NCBI GenBank assembly: GCA_910588565.1
Contig: CAJUPF010000038.1
Coordinates: 1 to 31,572 of the forward strand
Direction of reading: 5' to 3'
Length of the DNA stretch: 31,572 bases
Source of the DNA: an uncultured Lachnospiraceae bacterium
GTDB taxonomy: Bacteria; Bacillota; Clostridia; Lachnospirales; Lachnospiraceae
The notes beneath the pieces were generated by a model. It saw only the letters and a program-made list of their open reading frames with translations. It made no database searches and was not told the DNA's origin. A program made the translations under genes and the position numbers. This document shows positions 6,478 to 14,503 of this stretch, one piece after another (position 1 is the first letter of the stretch; each line of letters starts with the position of its first letter).

Positions 6478-7665
6478 ATGAGTAGCAATAATGAGTTATT
6501 AGAGGCACTTACCATATTAGAGCAGGAAAAGAACATTCCAAAGGAGACATTGTTAGATGCCATTGAAAACTCACTGATCACTGCATGTAAAAATCATTTC
6601 GGGAAATCGGAAAATATCAAAGTTCAGATCGATCCGGTCAGTTGCGAATTTCATGTGTTTCAGGAAAAAACAGTTGTCGGGCAGGTAGAAGATCCGGTTA
6701 CCGAAATCAGCCTTGTCAACGCAAAGGCGATTGATTCCAAATATGAAATGGAGGACATTGTAAATATTGAAGTAAAGTCCAAGGAATTTGGCCGTATTGC
6801 AACACAGAACGCGAAGAATGTGATTTTGCAGAAAATCCGGGAGGAAGAACGCAAAGTGCTGTATGACGAGTACTACAGCAAAGAAAAAGATGTAGTAACC
6901 GGTATTGTCCAGCACTATATCGGTAAAAATGTCAGTATTAATCTCGGCAAAGTAGACGCCATACTGACCGAAAACGAACAGGTCAGGGGCGAAGTATTCA
7001 AGCCGACGGAACGCATCAAATTATATGTCCTCGAAGTAAAATCCACGAACAAAGGTCCTAAAATTTTAGTATCCAGGACACATCCGGAGCTGGTCAAGCG
7101 CCTCTTTGAGTCAGAAGTAATGGAAGTTAGGGATGGGATTGTAGAAATTAAGAGTATTGCAAGAGAAGCAGGCAGCAGGACAAAGATTGCCGTATGCTCC
7201 GGCGATCCGGATGTAGATCCGGTGGGCGCCTGCGTCGGTATGAACGGGGCAAGGGTAAATGCCATTGTAAATGAGCTGCGCGGTGAGAAAATCGATATTA
7301 TCAACTGGAATGAGAATCCGGCCATGCTAATTGAAAATGCGTTAAGCCCGGCCAAAGTAATATCTGTTATTGCGGATGCGGAAGAGAAGACGGCCAAGGT
7401 GGTCGTTCCGGATTACCAGTTGTCCTTAGCGATTGGCAAGGAAGGCCAGAATGCAAGGCTTGCGGCGCGTCTGACCGGTTTTAAAATTGACATCAAGAGC
7501 GAGACGCAGGCAAGGGAAGCCGGAGATTTCATGGATTATGAGAATGATTACGAAGACGAAGAATATGATGAATATGAAGATTATGAAGAATACGATGAAG
7601 AATATGACAAAGAATACATGGAAGAATACGAAGAAGGCGAGGCTGGCATAAAAGAATATGAATAA
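6478..7665 (+). CDS. nusA: Transcription termination/antitermination factor NusA
   Basis: The 395-residue protein binds RNA polymerase and nascent RNA. It shows the N-terminal polymerase-binding domain (about 1-125; ALTILEQEKNIPKETLLDAIE). An S1 domain follows (about 130-200), then KH1 with GDPDVDPVGACVGMNGARV (about 240-260) and KH2 with LAIGKEGQNARLAARLTG (about 315-335). A tail of about 45 residues after 350 consists almost only of Asp, Glu and Tyr; this is not part of the NusA core. It lacks the extra C-terminal acidic repeats of proteobacterial NusA, as is normal in Gram-positives. AGGAGG precedes the start. Its last 8 bases overlap rnpM. Confidence 0.97.
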   Translation: MSSNNELLEALTILEQEKNIPKETLLDAIENSLITACKNHFGKSENIKVQIDPVSCEFHVFQEKTVVGQVEDPVTEISLVNAKAIDSKYEMEDIVNIEVKSKEFGRIATQNAKNVILQKIREEERKVLYDEYYSKEKDVVTGIVQHYIGKNVSINLGKVDAILTENEQVRGEVFKPTERIKLYVLEVKSTNKGPKILVSRTHPELVKRLFESEVMEVRDGIVEIKSIAREAGSRTKIAVCSGDPDVDPVGACVGMNGARVNAIVNELRGEKIDIINWNENPAMLIENALSPAKVISVIADAEEKTAKVVVPDYQLSLAIGKEGQNARLAARLTGFKIDIKSETQAREAGDFMDYENDYEDEEYDEYEDYEEYDEEYDKEYMEEYEEGEAGIKEYE

Positions 7666-7930
7666 GAAAATTCCAATGCGTCAATGTGTCGGCTGCAGGG
7701 AAATGAAACCGAAAAGGGAACTGATCCGTATCATCCGGACAGCGGAAGAAGAACTGCTGATTGATGCAACCGGCAAGAAAAACGGCAGAGGCGCATATAT
7801 CTGTCCAAATCGGGATTGCCTTAAGAAAGCCGTAAAAAGCAAAGGCCTGGAACGTTCCCTGAAGATTGCCATTCCACAGGAAATCTATCAGGATTTTGAA
7901 AAGGAGATGGAGAAAGTTGAAACCAGATAA
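7658..7930 (+). CDS. rnpM: RNase P modulator RnpM (YlxR family, DUF448)
   Basis: A 90-residue basic protein with the YlxR signature: RQCVGCREMKPKRELIRIIR at residues 8-27, then GRGAYICPNRDCLKKA. The family binds RNA, and the Bacillus homologue has been reported to modulate RNase P; by inheritance this one should too. The CVGC and CPNRDC cysteine pairs are visible. It sits in its standard place between nusA and ylxQ and overlaps the end of nusA by 8 bp, implying translational coupling. Confidence 0.93.
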   Translation: MNKKIPMRQCVGCREMKPKRELIRIIRTAEEELLIDATGKKNGRGAYICPNRDCLKKAVKSKGLERSLKIAIPQEIYQDFEKEMEKVETR

Positions 7931-8234
7931 AGTATTGTCCATGTTGGGGCTTGCTGCAAAAGCAAAGGGCGTCGTAAGCGGCGAATATCAGACCGAGCAC
8001 GCAGTCAAGGCCAATAAGGCATATCTTGTAATCATTGCAGACGACGCCTCAGAAAACACCAAAAAGATGTTCCGCAGTATGTGCGAATTTTATAAAACAG
8101 AAATTGCTTTTTATGCAGACAGAGAAGCGCTGGGGCATTCCATTGGCAGGGAATTCCGGTCTTCTGTGGCGGTAACGGACGAAGGACTTGCAGAAGCGAT
8201 AAAAAAAAGGCTTATGCAGGCAACAACTGAATAA
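7917..8234 (+). CDS. ylxQ: L7Ae/L30e-family RNA-binding protein YlxQ
   Basis: The 105-residue protein has the L7Ae fold signature: LSMLGLAAKAKGVVSGEYQ, then AYLVIIADDASENTKKMF and EALGHSIGREFRSSVAVTDEGLA. Homologues bind kink-turn RNA. I choose the TTG at 7917 as start because AAGGAG (7901-7906) lies 10 nt before it and homology begins immediately (KPDKVLSMLGL). No ATG fits: the one at 7866 is deep inside rnpM, and the one at 7941 would remove the start of the domain. This gives a 14-bp overlap with rnpM. Confidence 0.88.
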   Translation: MKPDKVLSMLGLAAKAKGVVSGEYQTEHAVKANKAYLVIIADDASENTKKMFRSMCEFYKTEIAFYADREALGHSIGREFRSSVAVTDEGLAEAIKKRLMQATTE

Positions 8235-8249
8235 TGGAGGAGTAAGTAT

Positions 8250-11165
8250 ATGGCAAAAGTGAAAGTACATGAACTTGCAAAAGAATTAAATATCCAGACA
8301 AAGGAGCTGATCGGTTTTTTGGAAAAGAAGCAGATCGATAAAAAAAATCCCATGAATAATTTAGAGGAATCCGAGGTTAGCATGGTAAGAGAGCATTTTG
8401 TAAAAAAGGAGGGAAAAACGATTACGAAGCAGGAAACAGAAGTAAAGACAAATGAAAGCAAAAGTGGGGAAGCGCCCGGGAAAACGGGCAAGAATGAGGA
8501 AACGCCCTCCGGGCATACCTCTATGCCCGGGAAAACGGGCAAGAATGAGGAAAAGAACTCCACAGAACGCCCTAAAAAGAAATCCAGCATAACTGCCGTA
8601 TTTAATCCCCAGAACAGCCAGCAGGGCATGAAACGCCGTCCCAGAAGACGTCCCAAAGATCGCACACAGCAGGAGAAGGCGACTGTAAAAGCGCAGGAGA
8701 AGCCAGCGGTAAAGCCAGCGGTAAAACCGGCAGAAAAGCCGCCTGTAAAGGCAGAACCAGCGCCTAAGACGGTGCCAAAGCCAGCGGAAGAAGTAAAACA
8801 GAATACGGCTGCAGCGCCTGCGCCGACTCCTGCACCGGCTCCTGTCCGTGAGGAACCCTTAAAGACTTCCGCTATGCAGAACGTGAAGATTACAGGCAAT
8901 ATTTATCAGGACAGACCCAAGCCGGAAGCACGTCCGCAGGGTGAGAAGAGCCGTTCTGGAAGAGAACGTTCTGCAGCTGGCAGGAACCAGGGAGACCGTT
9001 CCGGGAACCGTTCATTTGGTGACAGGAACCGTGGCGGGCGCAGTGAGAACCGTCCCCAGGGCGACAGAGGAGGAAGAGGTTTTGACAAAAATAATCAGAG
9101 GTCTGGCCAAAATAACCGCCAGAATCCGAATTATAATCAAAGCGATCGAGGTAACCGCCAAGGCAGTTCAAATCGCCCGAAGGAATTTAAAGGCAAATTA
9201 GACAGAGAAATCAGCAAATTCAATAAAGAAGCGGTAGCGCCAACAGAAGAATTAAGAGGCAAAGAGACCAGGGAACGGTCAGACAGCCGCAAGAATAATA
9301 ACCGCAAGCAGGATCACGATAAACTGGGCAAAAAGCAGGAGCGGTTTATCAACCTTGAAAAACAAAGCGGCAGGAAGAAACCCCGTCCGCAGAAACAGGA
9401 AAAGGAAGAGGCGATCAAATCCATTACGCTGCCGGAGAAAGTTACGATCAAAGAGCTTGCGGAAAAGATGAAGGTACAGGCAGCTATTATTGTCAAAAAA
9501 CTGTTCTTAAAAGGAACTATGGTAACGGTAAACCAGGAAGTGGATTACGATACCGCAGAAGAAATAGCGCTGGAATTTAACTGTATTGCCGAGCCGGAAG
9601 AAAAGGTGGATGTAATTGCGGAACTGTTAAAAGAATCAGAAGAAGATGAAAGCAAATTAATTCCGCGTCCTCCGGTAGTCTGTGTTATGGGCCATGTCGA
9701 TCATGGGAAAACATCCCTTTTGGACGCTATCCGTTCGACCAGGGTGACAGACCGGGAAGCGGGCGGCATTACACAGCATATCGGCGCATCGGTTGTATTG
9801 AGTAACAATCAGAACATTACATTTCTGGATACACCGGGACACGAAGCGTTTACGGCTATGCGTATGCGCGGCGCCAATGCGACAGATATTGCAATCCTTG
9901 TGGTTGCGGCGGATGACGGCGTAATGCCTCAGACGGTAGAAGCGATTAACCATGCAAAAGCAGCCGGTATTGAAATTATTGTAGCGATCAATAAGATTGA
10001 TAAACCAAATGCCAATATCGAGCGTGTAAAACAGGAGCTTTCCGAATATGAACTGATTCCGGAGGACTGGGGCGGAAGTACGATTTTCTGTCCGGTGTCC
10101 GCACGTACCCGGGAAGGGCTTGACAACCTGCTTGAGATGATTCTTTTGACAGCGGAAGTATGTGAGCTGAAAGCCAATCCCGATCGGAACGCAAGAGGAC
10201 TTGTGATAGAGGCACAGCTTGATAAAGGCCGCGGGGCCGTTGCAACAATTTTGGTACAAAAGGGTACACTAAGAGTCGGGGAGCCAATCGCCTGCGGAAG
10301 CTGTTATGGTAAAGTAAGGGCAATGATTGACGATAAAGGAAGAAGAGTCAAAGAGGCGGGGCCGTCTACTCCGGTGGAAATCCTTGGTTTAAGCGGTGTT
10401 CCAAACGCAGGCGAAGTATTTGTGGCGATGGATACCGAGAAAGAATCCAGGGCGTTTGCCGAGACTTTTATTTCCGAAGGCAAGGAACGGCTGCTTGAGG
10501 AGACAAAAGCGAAGATGTCTTTAGACGATCTGTTCAGCCAGATTCAGTCCGGAAATGTCAAGGAATTGGATCTGATAGTAAAAGCAGATGTACAGGGTTC
10601 CGTAGAAGCGGTAAAACAGAGCCTGGAAAAATTGTCCAACGAAGAAGTCATTGTAAAGACAATTCATGGGGGCGTTGGCGCAATCAACGAATCCGACGTA
10701 ATTTTAGCATCCGCATCCAATGCGATTATTATTGGATTTAATGTCCGCCCGGATCAGACCGCAAAAGCGACTGCAGAGCGGGAAGGCGTGGATGTAAGGC
10801 TTTATAAAGTAATTTATAATGCGATTGAAGATGTGGAAGCTGCCATGAAGGGTATGTTAGACCCGATTTTCGAGGAGAAGATTCTCGGCCATGCGGAAGT
10901 GCGCCAGATATTCAAGTCTTCCGAAGTCGGCAATATCGCTGGTTCTTATATCTTAGACGGTATCTTTGAACGCGGCTGTAAAGTCCGTGTTACCAGAGAA
11001 GGAAAACAGGTTTTTGAAGGAGAACTGGCTTCCCTGAAACGGTTTAAAGACGATGTAAAAGAAGTAAGAGCCGGATATGAATGCGGACTTGTACTGAATG
11101 GATTCAGTGATATTATGGAATTTGACCAGATTGAAGCATATAAGATGGTGGAAGTGCCCAGATAG
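8250..11165 (+). CDS. infB: Translation initiation factor IF-2
   Basis: The 971-residue GTPase delivers fMet-tRNA to the 30S subunit. An IF2_N module opens the protein (residues 3-52). It is followed by a linker of about 340 residues: a duplicated PGKTGKNEE segment (75-101), Lys-Pro-Ala repeats (about 145-200) and an Arg/Gly/Asn-rich stretch (about 225-315). A second IF2_N lies at about 393-445. The G domain has G1 GHVDHGKTS (from 480), switch GGITQHIGA, G3 DTPGHEAF (527) and G4 NKIDKP (581). Domains II-IV follow, with HGGVGAINESD and the fMet-tRNA-binding end. The length is at the long end of the family because of the linker. GGAGGAG precedes the ATG. Confidence 0.97.
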   Translation: MAKVKVHELAKELNIQTKELIGFLEKKQIDKKNPMNNLEESEVSMVREHFVKKEGKTITKQETEVKTNESKSGEAPGKTGKNEETPSGHTSMPGKTGKNEEKNSTERPKKKSSITAVFNPQNSQQGMKRRPRRRPKDRTQQEKATVKAQEKPAVKPAVKPAEKPPVKAEPAPKTVPKPAEEVKQNTAAAPAPTPAPAPVREEPLKTSAMQNVKITGNIYQDRPKPEARPQGEKSRSGRERSAAGRNQGDRSGNRSFGDRNRGGRSENRPQGDRGGRGFDKNNQRSGQNNRQNPNYNQSDRGNRQGSSNRPKEFKGKLDREISKFNKEAVAPTEELRGKETRERSDSRKNNNRKQDHDKLGKKQERFINLEKQSGRKKPRPQKQEKEEAIKSITLPEKVTIKELAEKMKVQAAIIVKKLFLKGTMVTVNQEVDYDTAEEIALEFNCIAEPEEKVDVIAELLKESEEDESKLIPRPPVVCVMGHVDHGKTSLLDAIRSTRVTDREAGGITQHIGASVVLSNNQNITFLDTPGHEAFTAMRMRGANATDIAILVVAADDGVMPQTVEAINHAKAAGIEIIVAINKIDKPNANIERVKQELSEYELIPEDWGGSTIFCPVSARTREGLDNLLEMILLTAEVCELKANPDRNARGLVIEAQLDKGRGAVATILVQKGTLRVGEPIACGSCYGKVRAMIDDKGRRVKEAGPSTPVEILGLSGVPNAGEVFVAMDTEKESRAFAETFISEGKERLLEETKAKMSLDDLFSQIQSGNVKELDLIVKADVQGSVEAVKQSLEKLSNEEVIVKTIHGGVGAINESDVILASASNAIIIGFNVRPDQTAKATAEREGVDVRLYKVIYNAIEDVEAAMKGMLDPIFEEKILGHAEVRQIFKSSEVGNIAGSYILDGIFERGCKVRVTREGKQVFEGELASLKRFKDDVKEVRAGYECGLVLNGFSDIMEFDQIEAYKMVEVPR
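8474..8553 (+). repeat. 29-bp direct repeat with palindromes inside infB
   Basis: Two identical 29-bp copies (8474-8502 and 8525-8553) are spaced 51 bp apart, so the reading frame is kept and PGKTGKNEE is duplicated. Each copy contains GCCCG-(6 nt)-CGGGC. Between the copies, CCGGGCATA (8509-8517) and TATGCCCGG (8522-8530) form a perfect 9-bp hairpin with a CCTC loop. The combination resembles an in-frame palindromic insertion or a slippage product in a disordered linker. Confidence 0.8.
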
Positions 11166-11230
11166 AACACGAATTGCAAAAGCCAGACTGCAGCGAAATC
11201 TGGGCTGCTGCCGGAATGGAGTAAAAATAA

Positions 11231-11611
11231 ATGAGAAAAAACAGTATTAAAAACACCAGGATCAATGGCGAGGTTATGCGTGAACTGAGCAATATTATCC
11301 GCAGCGAGATCAAAGACCCGCGGATACATCCTATGACAAGTATTGTGACAGTGGAAGTGGCGCCGGATCTGAAAACCTGTAAAGCATATGTCAGCGTGCT
11401 GGGAGATGAGGCTGCACAGGCGGATACCATAAAAGGATTAAAGAGCGCTGAGGGCTATATCCGTACCAAGCTTGCGTCGAATATTAATCTGCGGAACACA
11501 CCCCAGATCCAGTTTATTTTAGATCAGTCTATTGAATATGGCGTAACAATGTCCAAAAAGATCGATGAAATAAACCGGAACGATGCCATACGGCGGGGGG
11601 AAGAAGTATGA
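11231..11611 (+). CDS. rbfA: Ribosome-binding factor A
   Basis: The 126-residue KH-fold protein matures the 30S subunit and the 5' end of 16S rRNA. Family features are RINGEVMRELSNIIRSEIKDPRI, then SIVTVEVAPDLKTCKAYVSVLG, the helix EGYIRTKLASNINLRNTPQIQFILD and the motif SIEYGVTMSKKIDEI. The spacer from infB (65 bp) is longer than others in the operon, and the ribosome site is modest (GGAG, 9 nt before ATG). Its TGA overlaps the nrnA ATG by 4 bp (ATGA). Confidence 0.96.
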   Translation: MRKNSIKNTRINGEVMRELSNIIRSEIKDPRIHPMTSIVTVEVAPDLKTCKAYVSVLGDEAAQADTIKGLKSAEGYIRTKLASNINLRNTPQIQFILDQSIEYGVTMSKKIDEINRNDAIRRGEEV

Positions 11612-12555
11612 AGAGTTTTGAGGAACAGCTGACTGGGGTAAAGAGCGTAGCCATTGCAGGCCATGTCAGGCCGGATGGGGATTGTGTCGGTTCCTGCCTT
11701 GCGACTTACAATTATATCCGGAACTATTATCCCAAGATAGAAGTCGCTCTTTATTTAGAACCTATCCCCAATAAATTCAAATTCCTTGCGGGCGCGGCAG
11801 ATATTCTCCATTCCTGCAAAGAAGAGAAGATTTATGATTTGTTTATCTCACAGGACTGCGGGGATATTGACAGGCTGGGCGAAGCGGCAGATTATTTCCG
11901 GGCTGCAAAACGGACAATCTGCGTGGATCATCATATCAGCAATACTGGGTATGCGGATGAGAATTATATTTTCCCATATGCAAGTTCAACGTCAGAGCTG
12001 ATTTTTGGCCTGATAGGGGAAACAAAGATAACCAGGGAGATTGCCGAATGTTTGTATGTGGGTATTATCAATGACACCGGAGTATTCCAGTATTCCTGTA
12101 CGTCCGCGAAAACCATGGAAATTGGCGGAAAGCTGATGGAGATGGGAATAGATTTTCCCCAAATTGTAGATCATACGTTTTATACGAGGACGTATGAACA
12201 GAACCAGATACTGGGCAAAGCATTGCTTGCCGCCAGGCTGTATGCAGACGGCAGGATTATCGCCAGTGTGATCACAGCAAAGGATATGGCAATGTATCAT
12301 GTTTTGCCGCGGCATTTAGATGGCATTGTAAGCCAGCTTAGGGTGACAAAAGGCGTGGAAGCGGCAGTTTTACTGTATGAAACGGAAGACGGCGCTTACA
12401 AAGCCAGCCTGCGTTCCAATGGGCAGGTCGATGCGGCTAAACTGGCAGTTGCGTTTGGCGGAGGCGGTCATGAACGTGCGGCTGGATTTTCCATGGAAGG
12501 CAATCCGGATGCAATTGTCAGTACGATTGTGGCGGAAATCGAAAAGCAGTTATAG
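11608..12555 (+). CDS. nrnA: Bifunctional oligoribonuclease / 3',5'-bisphosphate nucleotidase NrnA (DHH family)
   Basis: The 315-residue phosphoesterase degrades 2-5-nt RNAs to mononucleotides and, in characterised homologues, also dephosphorylates pAp. Metal-binding motifs of the DHH superfamily are present: GHVRPDGDCVGS (Asp23, Asp25), SQDCGDID (Asp83) and VDHH (107-110 region). The DHHA1 substrate-binding domain ends in GGGGHERAAGF. It is coupled to rbfA by the ATGA overlap and precedes truB by 9 bp, the order seen in many Firmicutes. It works downstream of PNPase-type exonucleases in RNA turnover. Confidence 0.93.
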   Translation: MKSFEEQLTGVKSVAIAGHVRPDGDCVGSCLATYNYIRNYYPKIEVALYLEPIPNKFKFLAGAADILHSCKEEKIYDLFISQDCGDIDRLGEAADYFRAAKRTICVDHHISNTGYADENYIFPYASSTSELIFGLIGETKITREIAECLYVGIINDTGVFQYSCTSAKTMEIGGKLMEMGIDFPQIVDHTFYTRTYEQNQILGKALLAARLYADGRIIASVITAKDMAMYHVLPRHLDGIVSQLRVTKGVEAAVLLYETEDGAYKASLRSNGQVDAAKLAVAFGGGGHERAAGFSMEGNPDAIVSTIVAEIEKQL

Positions 12556-12564
12556 GAAACCGAT

Positions 12565-13470
12565 ATGGACGGGATAATCAATGTATATAAAGAAGCGGGT
12601 TTTACCTCCTTTGATGTGGTGGCAAAACTCCGCGGTATTTTAAAACAGAAAAAAATCGGACATACAGGGACTTTGGATCCGGAGGCGGAAGGCGTACTCC
12701 CGGTCTGCATTGGAAAAGCGACCAAAGTATGCGAATATCTGACCAATAAAGATAAAGTCTATCAGGCGGTACTGCATCTTGGGATTACGACAGATACGTA
12801 TGACAGCTCCGGCAGTATAGTAAAAGAACAGAATGCAGAGATTACAGAAGAAGAACTGCGGCAGCTGATTGCCGGATTTACCGGCAGGCAAAAGCAGGTT
12901 CCGCCGATGTATTCCGCTTTAAAAGTAAATGGCAGGAAGCTTTGCGAGCTGGCAAGGCAGGGGATTGAAGTGGAGCGGAAGGCCAGGGAAATTGAGATTT
13001 TTTCCATTGAGATATGCTCCATACAGATGCCGCTTGTCACGCTGCGGGTGCATTGCTCTAAAGGAACCTATATTCGCTCGCTGTGTCACGATATTGGAGA
13101 ACAAGCTGGCTGCGGCGGCTGTATGGAAAAGCTGCTTCGTATACAGGCGGCCGGATTTTTAGTCCGGGATACATATCGTCTGCATGAAATTGAGGCCATT
13201 GTGAAGGGAACAGATCCTGCGGGCAGAAGCCTTTCTGAGATTCTTCTTCCGGTAGATCGCGTGCTATTGGAATATCCGAAGGCTGCTGCTAAGAGCGGGA
13301 TGGAAAAGCAGCTGGCAAACGGCTGTCAGATTCCGGCAGATAAAACGCTGCAGGCCGGAGCGTATACCGAAGGTATATACAGATTGTATGACAGCATGGG
13401 AAAATTTGTGGGATTATACCGGTATGAAGCAAAAAACAGAGTATTCAGACCGGAAAAGATGTTTTGCTGA
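12565..13470 (+). CDS. truB: tRNA pseudouridine(55) synthase
   Basis: The 301-residue enzyme makes pseudouridine 55 in the T-loop of tRNAs. The catalytic motif KIGHTGTLDPEAEGVLPVC is at residues 30-48 with Asp38 as the nucleophile. Further family motifs are DKVYQAVLHLGITTDTYD, PPMYSALKVNGRKLCELARQG and CSKGTYIRSLCHDIG. The C-terminal 70 residues are consistent with the short PUA-like end found in Firmicutes. The spacing to nrnA is 9 bp with a weak ribosome site, suggesting coupled translation. Confidence 0.96.
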   Translation: MDGIINVYKEAGFTSFDVVAKLRGILKQKKIGHTGTLDPEAEGVLPVCIGKATKVCEYLTNKDKVYQAVLHLGITTDTYDSSGSIVKEQNAEITEEELRQLIAGFTGRQKQVPPMYSALKVNGRKLCELARQGIEVERKAREIEIFSIEICSIQMPLVTLRVHCSKGTYIRSLCHDIGEQAGCGGCMEKLLRIQAAGFLVRDTYRLHEIEAIVKGTDPAGRSLSEILLPVDRVLLEYPKAAAKSGMEKQLANGCQIPADKTLQAGAYTEGIYRLYDSMGKFVGLYRYEAKNRVFRPEKMFC

Positions 13471-13484
13471 GTAGGAAGAGTGAT

Positions 13485-14423
13485 ATGGAATATATTAAAA
13501 ATACGACAGATTTTCATATACCAGAGAATACGGTAGTTTCTCTGGGAAAGTTTGACGGCATTCACAGAGGACACGGGCGTCTTCTGGAATATTTGAAGGA
13601 GAAGAAAAAGACGGGATTAAAAACCGTCATATTTACATTCGATATTCCGCCGGGATGGAAGCTTGGTGCAAAGAAAGGCAAAGTACTTACGACAAATGAA
13701 GAAAAGGTGCGTATATTTGAACAGCATGGGATTGATTATCTGGTAGAATGTCCCTTTCTGCCGGAAATTATGCATATGGAGCCGGAGGAGTTTGTCAGTA
13801 TGCTTGTCCGGCAGCTTCATGTAAAGTGCATGGTTGTGGGAACAGATTTTTGTTTTGGCCATAACCGGAGAGGAGATTACCGGCTGCTGCTAAAGCTTGC
13901 CGGGCAGTATGGATATGAAGTTGAAGTGGTGGACAAGGTGCAGGCGGACGGACGGGATATCAGCAGTACTTTTGTGCGGGAGGAGATTTTGGCCGGGAGG
14001 ATTGAGCGGGCAAATGGTTTGCTGGGCTATTACTATTTTGTCCAGGGAACCGTTGTACATGGCAATGAAATCGGGCGGACGCTGCGTGCGCCGACTGCAA
14101 ATCTGCTGCCTCCGGAGAACAAACTTCTGCCGCCTTTTGGCGTCTATGTAACACGGACAAGTTTTCTGGCAAATCCGGAGAAGAAATATGGCGGGATTAC
14201 AAATGTAGGCTGTAAGCCTACGATAAAAGGCAGAAATCCGGCAGGTGTAGAAACACATTTGTTTGATTTCCAAAGACAGATCTACGGTGCGGATATTGTC
14301 GTGGAATTTTTGGCATCGGTGCGGCCGGAAGTGAAATTTGATTCATTGGATGAGTTAAAACGGCAGCTGCAGAAAGATATTTTATTTGGAATTAATTATT
14401 ACGCAAATGTTACGGAATTATAA
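13485..14423 (+). CDS. ribF: Bifunctional riboflavin kinase / FAD synthetase
   Basis: The 312-residue enzyme converts riboflavin to FMN and FAD. The N-terminal nucleotidyltransferase domain has GKFDGIHRGH (residues 21-30; His27 and His30) and VVGTDFCFGHNRRGD, then ISSTFVREEI. The C-terminal flavokinase domain has GNEIGRTLRAPTANL (PTANL at 203-207), FGVYVTRT, GGITNVGCKPT and VETHLFDF. I take the ATG at 13485: AGGAAGAG lies just before it and homology begins soon after. A TTG at 13464 in the same frame would overlap truB but has no better ribosome site. Last gene of the long operon; no hairpin terminator is evident after it. Confidence 0.94.
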   Translation: MEYIKNTTDFHIPENTVVSLGKFDGIHRGHGRLLEYLKEKKKTGLKTVIFTFDIPPGWKLGAKKGKVLTTNEEKVRIFEQHGIDYLVECPFLPEIMHMEPEEFVSMLVRQLHVKCMVVGTDFCFGHNRRGDYRLLLKLAGQYGYEVEVVDKVQADGRDISSTFVREEILAGRIERANGLLGYYYFVQGTVVHGNEIGRTLRAPTANLLPPENKLLPPFGVYVTRTSFLANPEKKYGGITNVGCKPTIKGRNPAGVETHLFDFQRQIYGADIVVEFLASVRPEVKFDSLDELKRQLQKDILFGINYYANVTEL

Positions 14424-14430
14424 AAATACA

Positions 14431-14459
14431 TTGACATTGCAGACGGACATTGTTATACT
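14431..14459 (+). promoter_or_regulatory. Strong promoter of the NlpC/P60 gene
   Basis: TTGACA (14431-14436), 17-nt spacer, TATACT (14454-14459): near-perfect sigma-A boxes only 8 bp after the ribF stop. This shows that the next gene is transcribed independently of the ribosomal operon. Confidence 0.88.
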
Positions 14460-14462
14460 CTT

Positions 14463-14476
14463 ATCAGTAAACTGAT
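14463..14476. promoter_or_regulatory. Operator-like inverted repeat at the NlpC/P60 transcription start
   Basis: ATCAGT-AA-ACTGAT is a perfect 6-bp inverted repeat beginning 3 bp after the -10 box, covering the expected transcription start. A repressor site is a possible reading; no regulator is identified. Confidence 0.4.
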
Positions 14477-14503
14477 TACCGCAGAAAATCTTAGGAGGAA
14501 TAT

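Noticed and set aside
7866..7916. ylxQ starting at ATG 7866
   Set aside because: The added residues are an out-of-frame reading of rnpM; TTG 7917 has a ribosome site and homology begins there.
8700..8740. Possible repeat array (CRISPR-like) from GCCAGCGGTAAA units in infB
   Set aside because: These are three imperfect, contiguous codon-level repeats encoding Lys-Pro-Ala; there are no spacers.
8111..8899. 262-codon minus-strand open frame opposite infB, rich in Gly, Ala and Phe
   Set aside because: It mirrors the Lys/Pro/Ala-coding linker of IF-2 and has no ribosome site; the apparent hydrophobicity is a strand artefact.
13464..13484. TTG start for ribF
   Set aside because: Possible, but ATG 13485 has AGGAAGAG directly upstream and the extra seven residues are not family-like.
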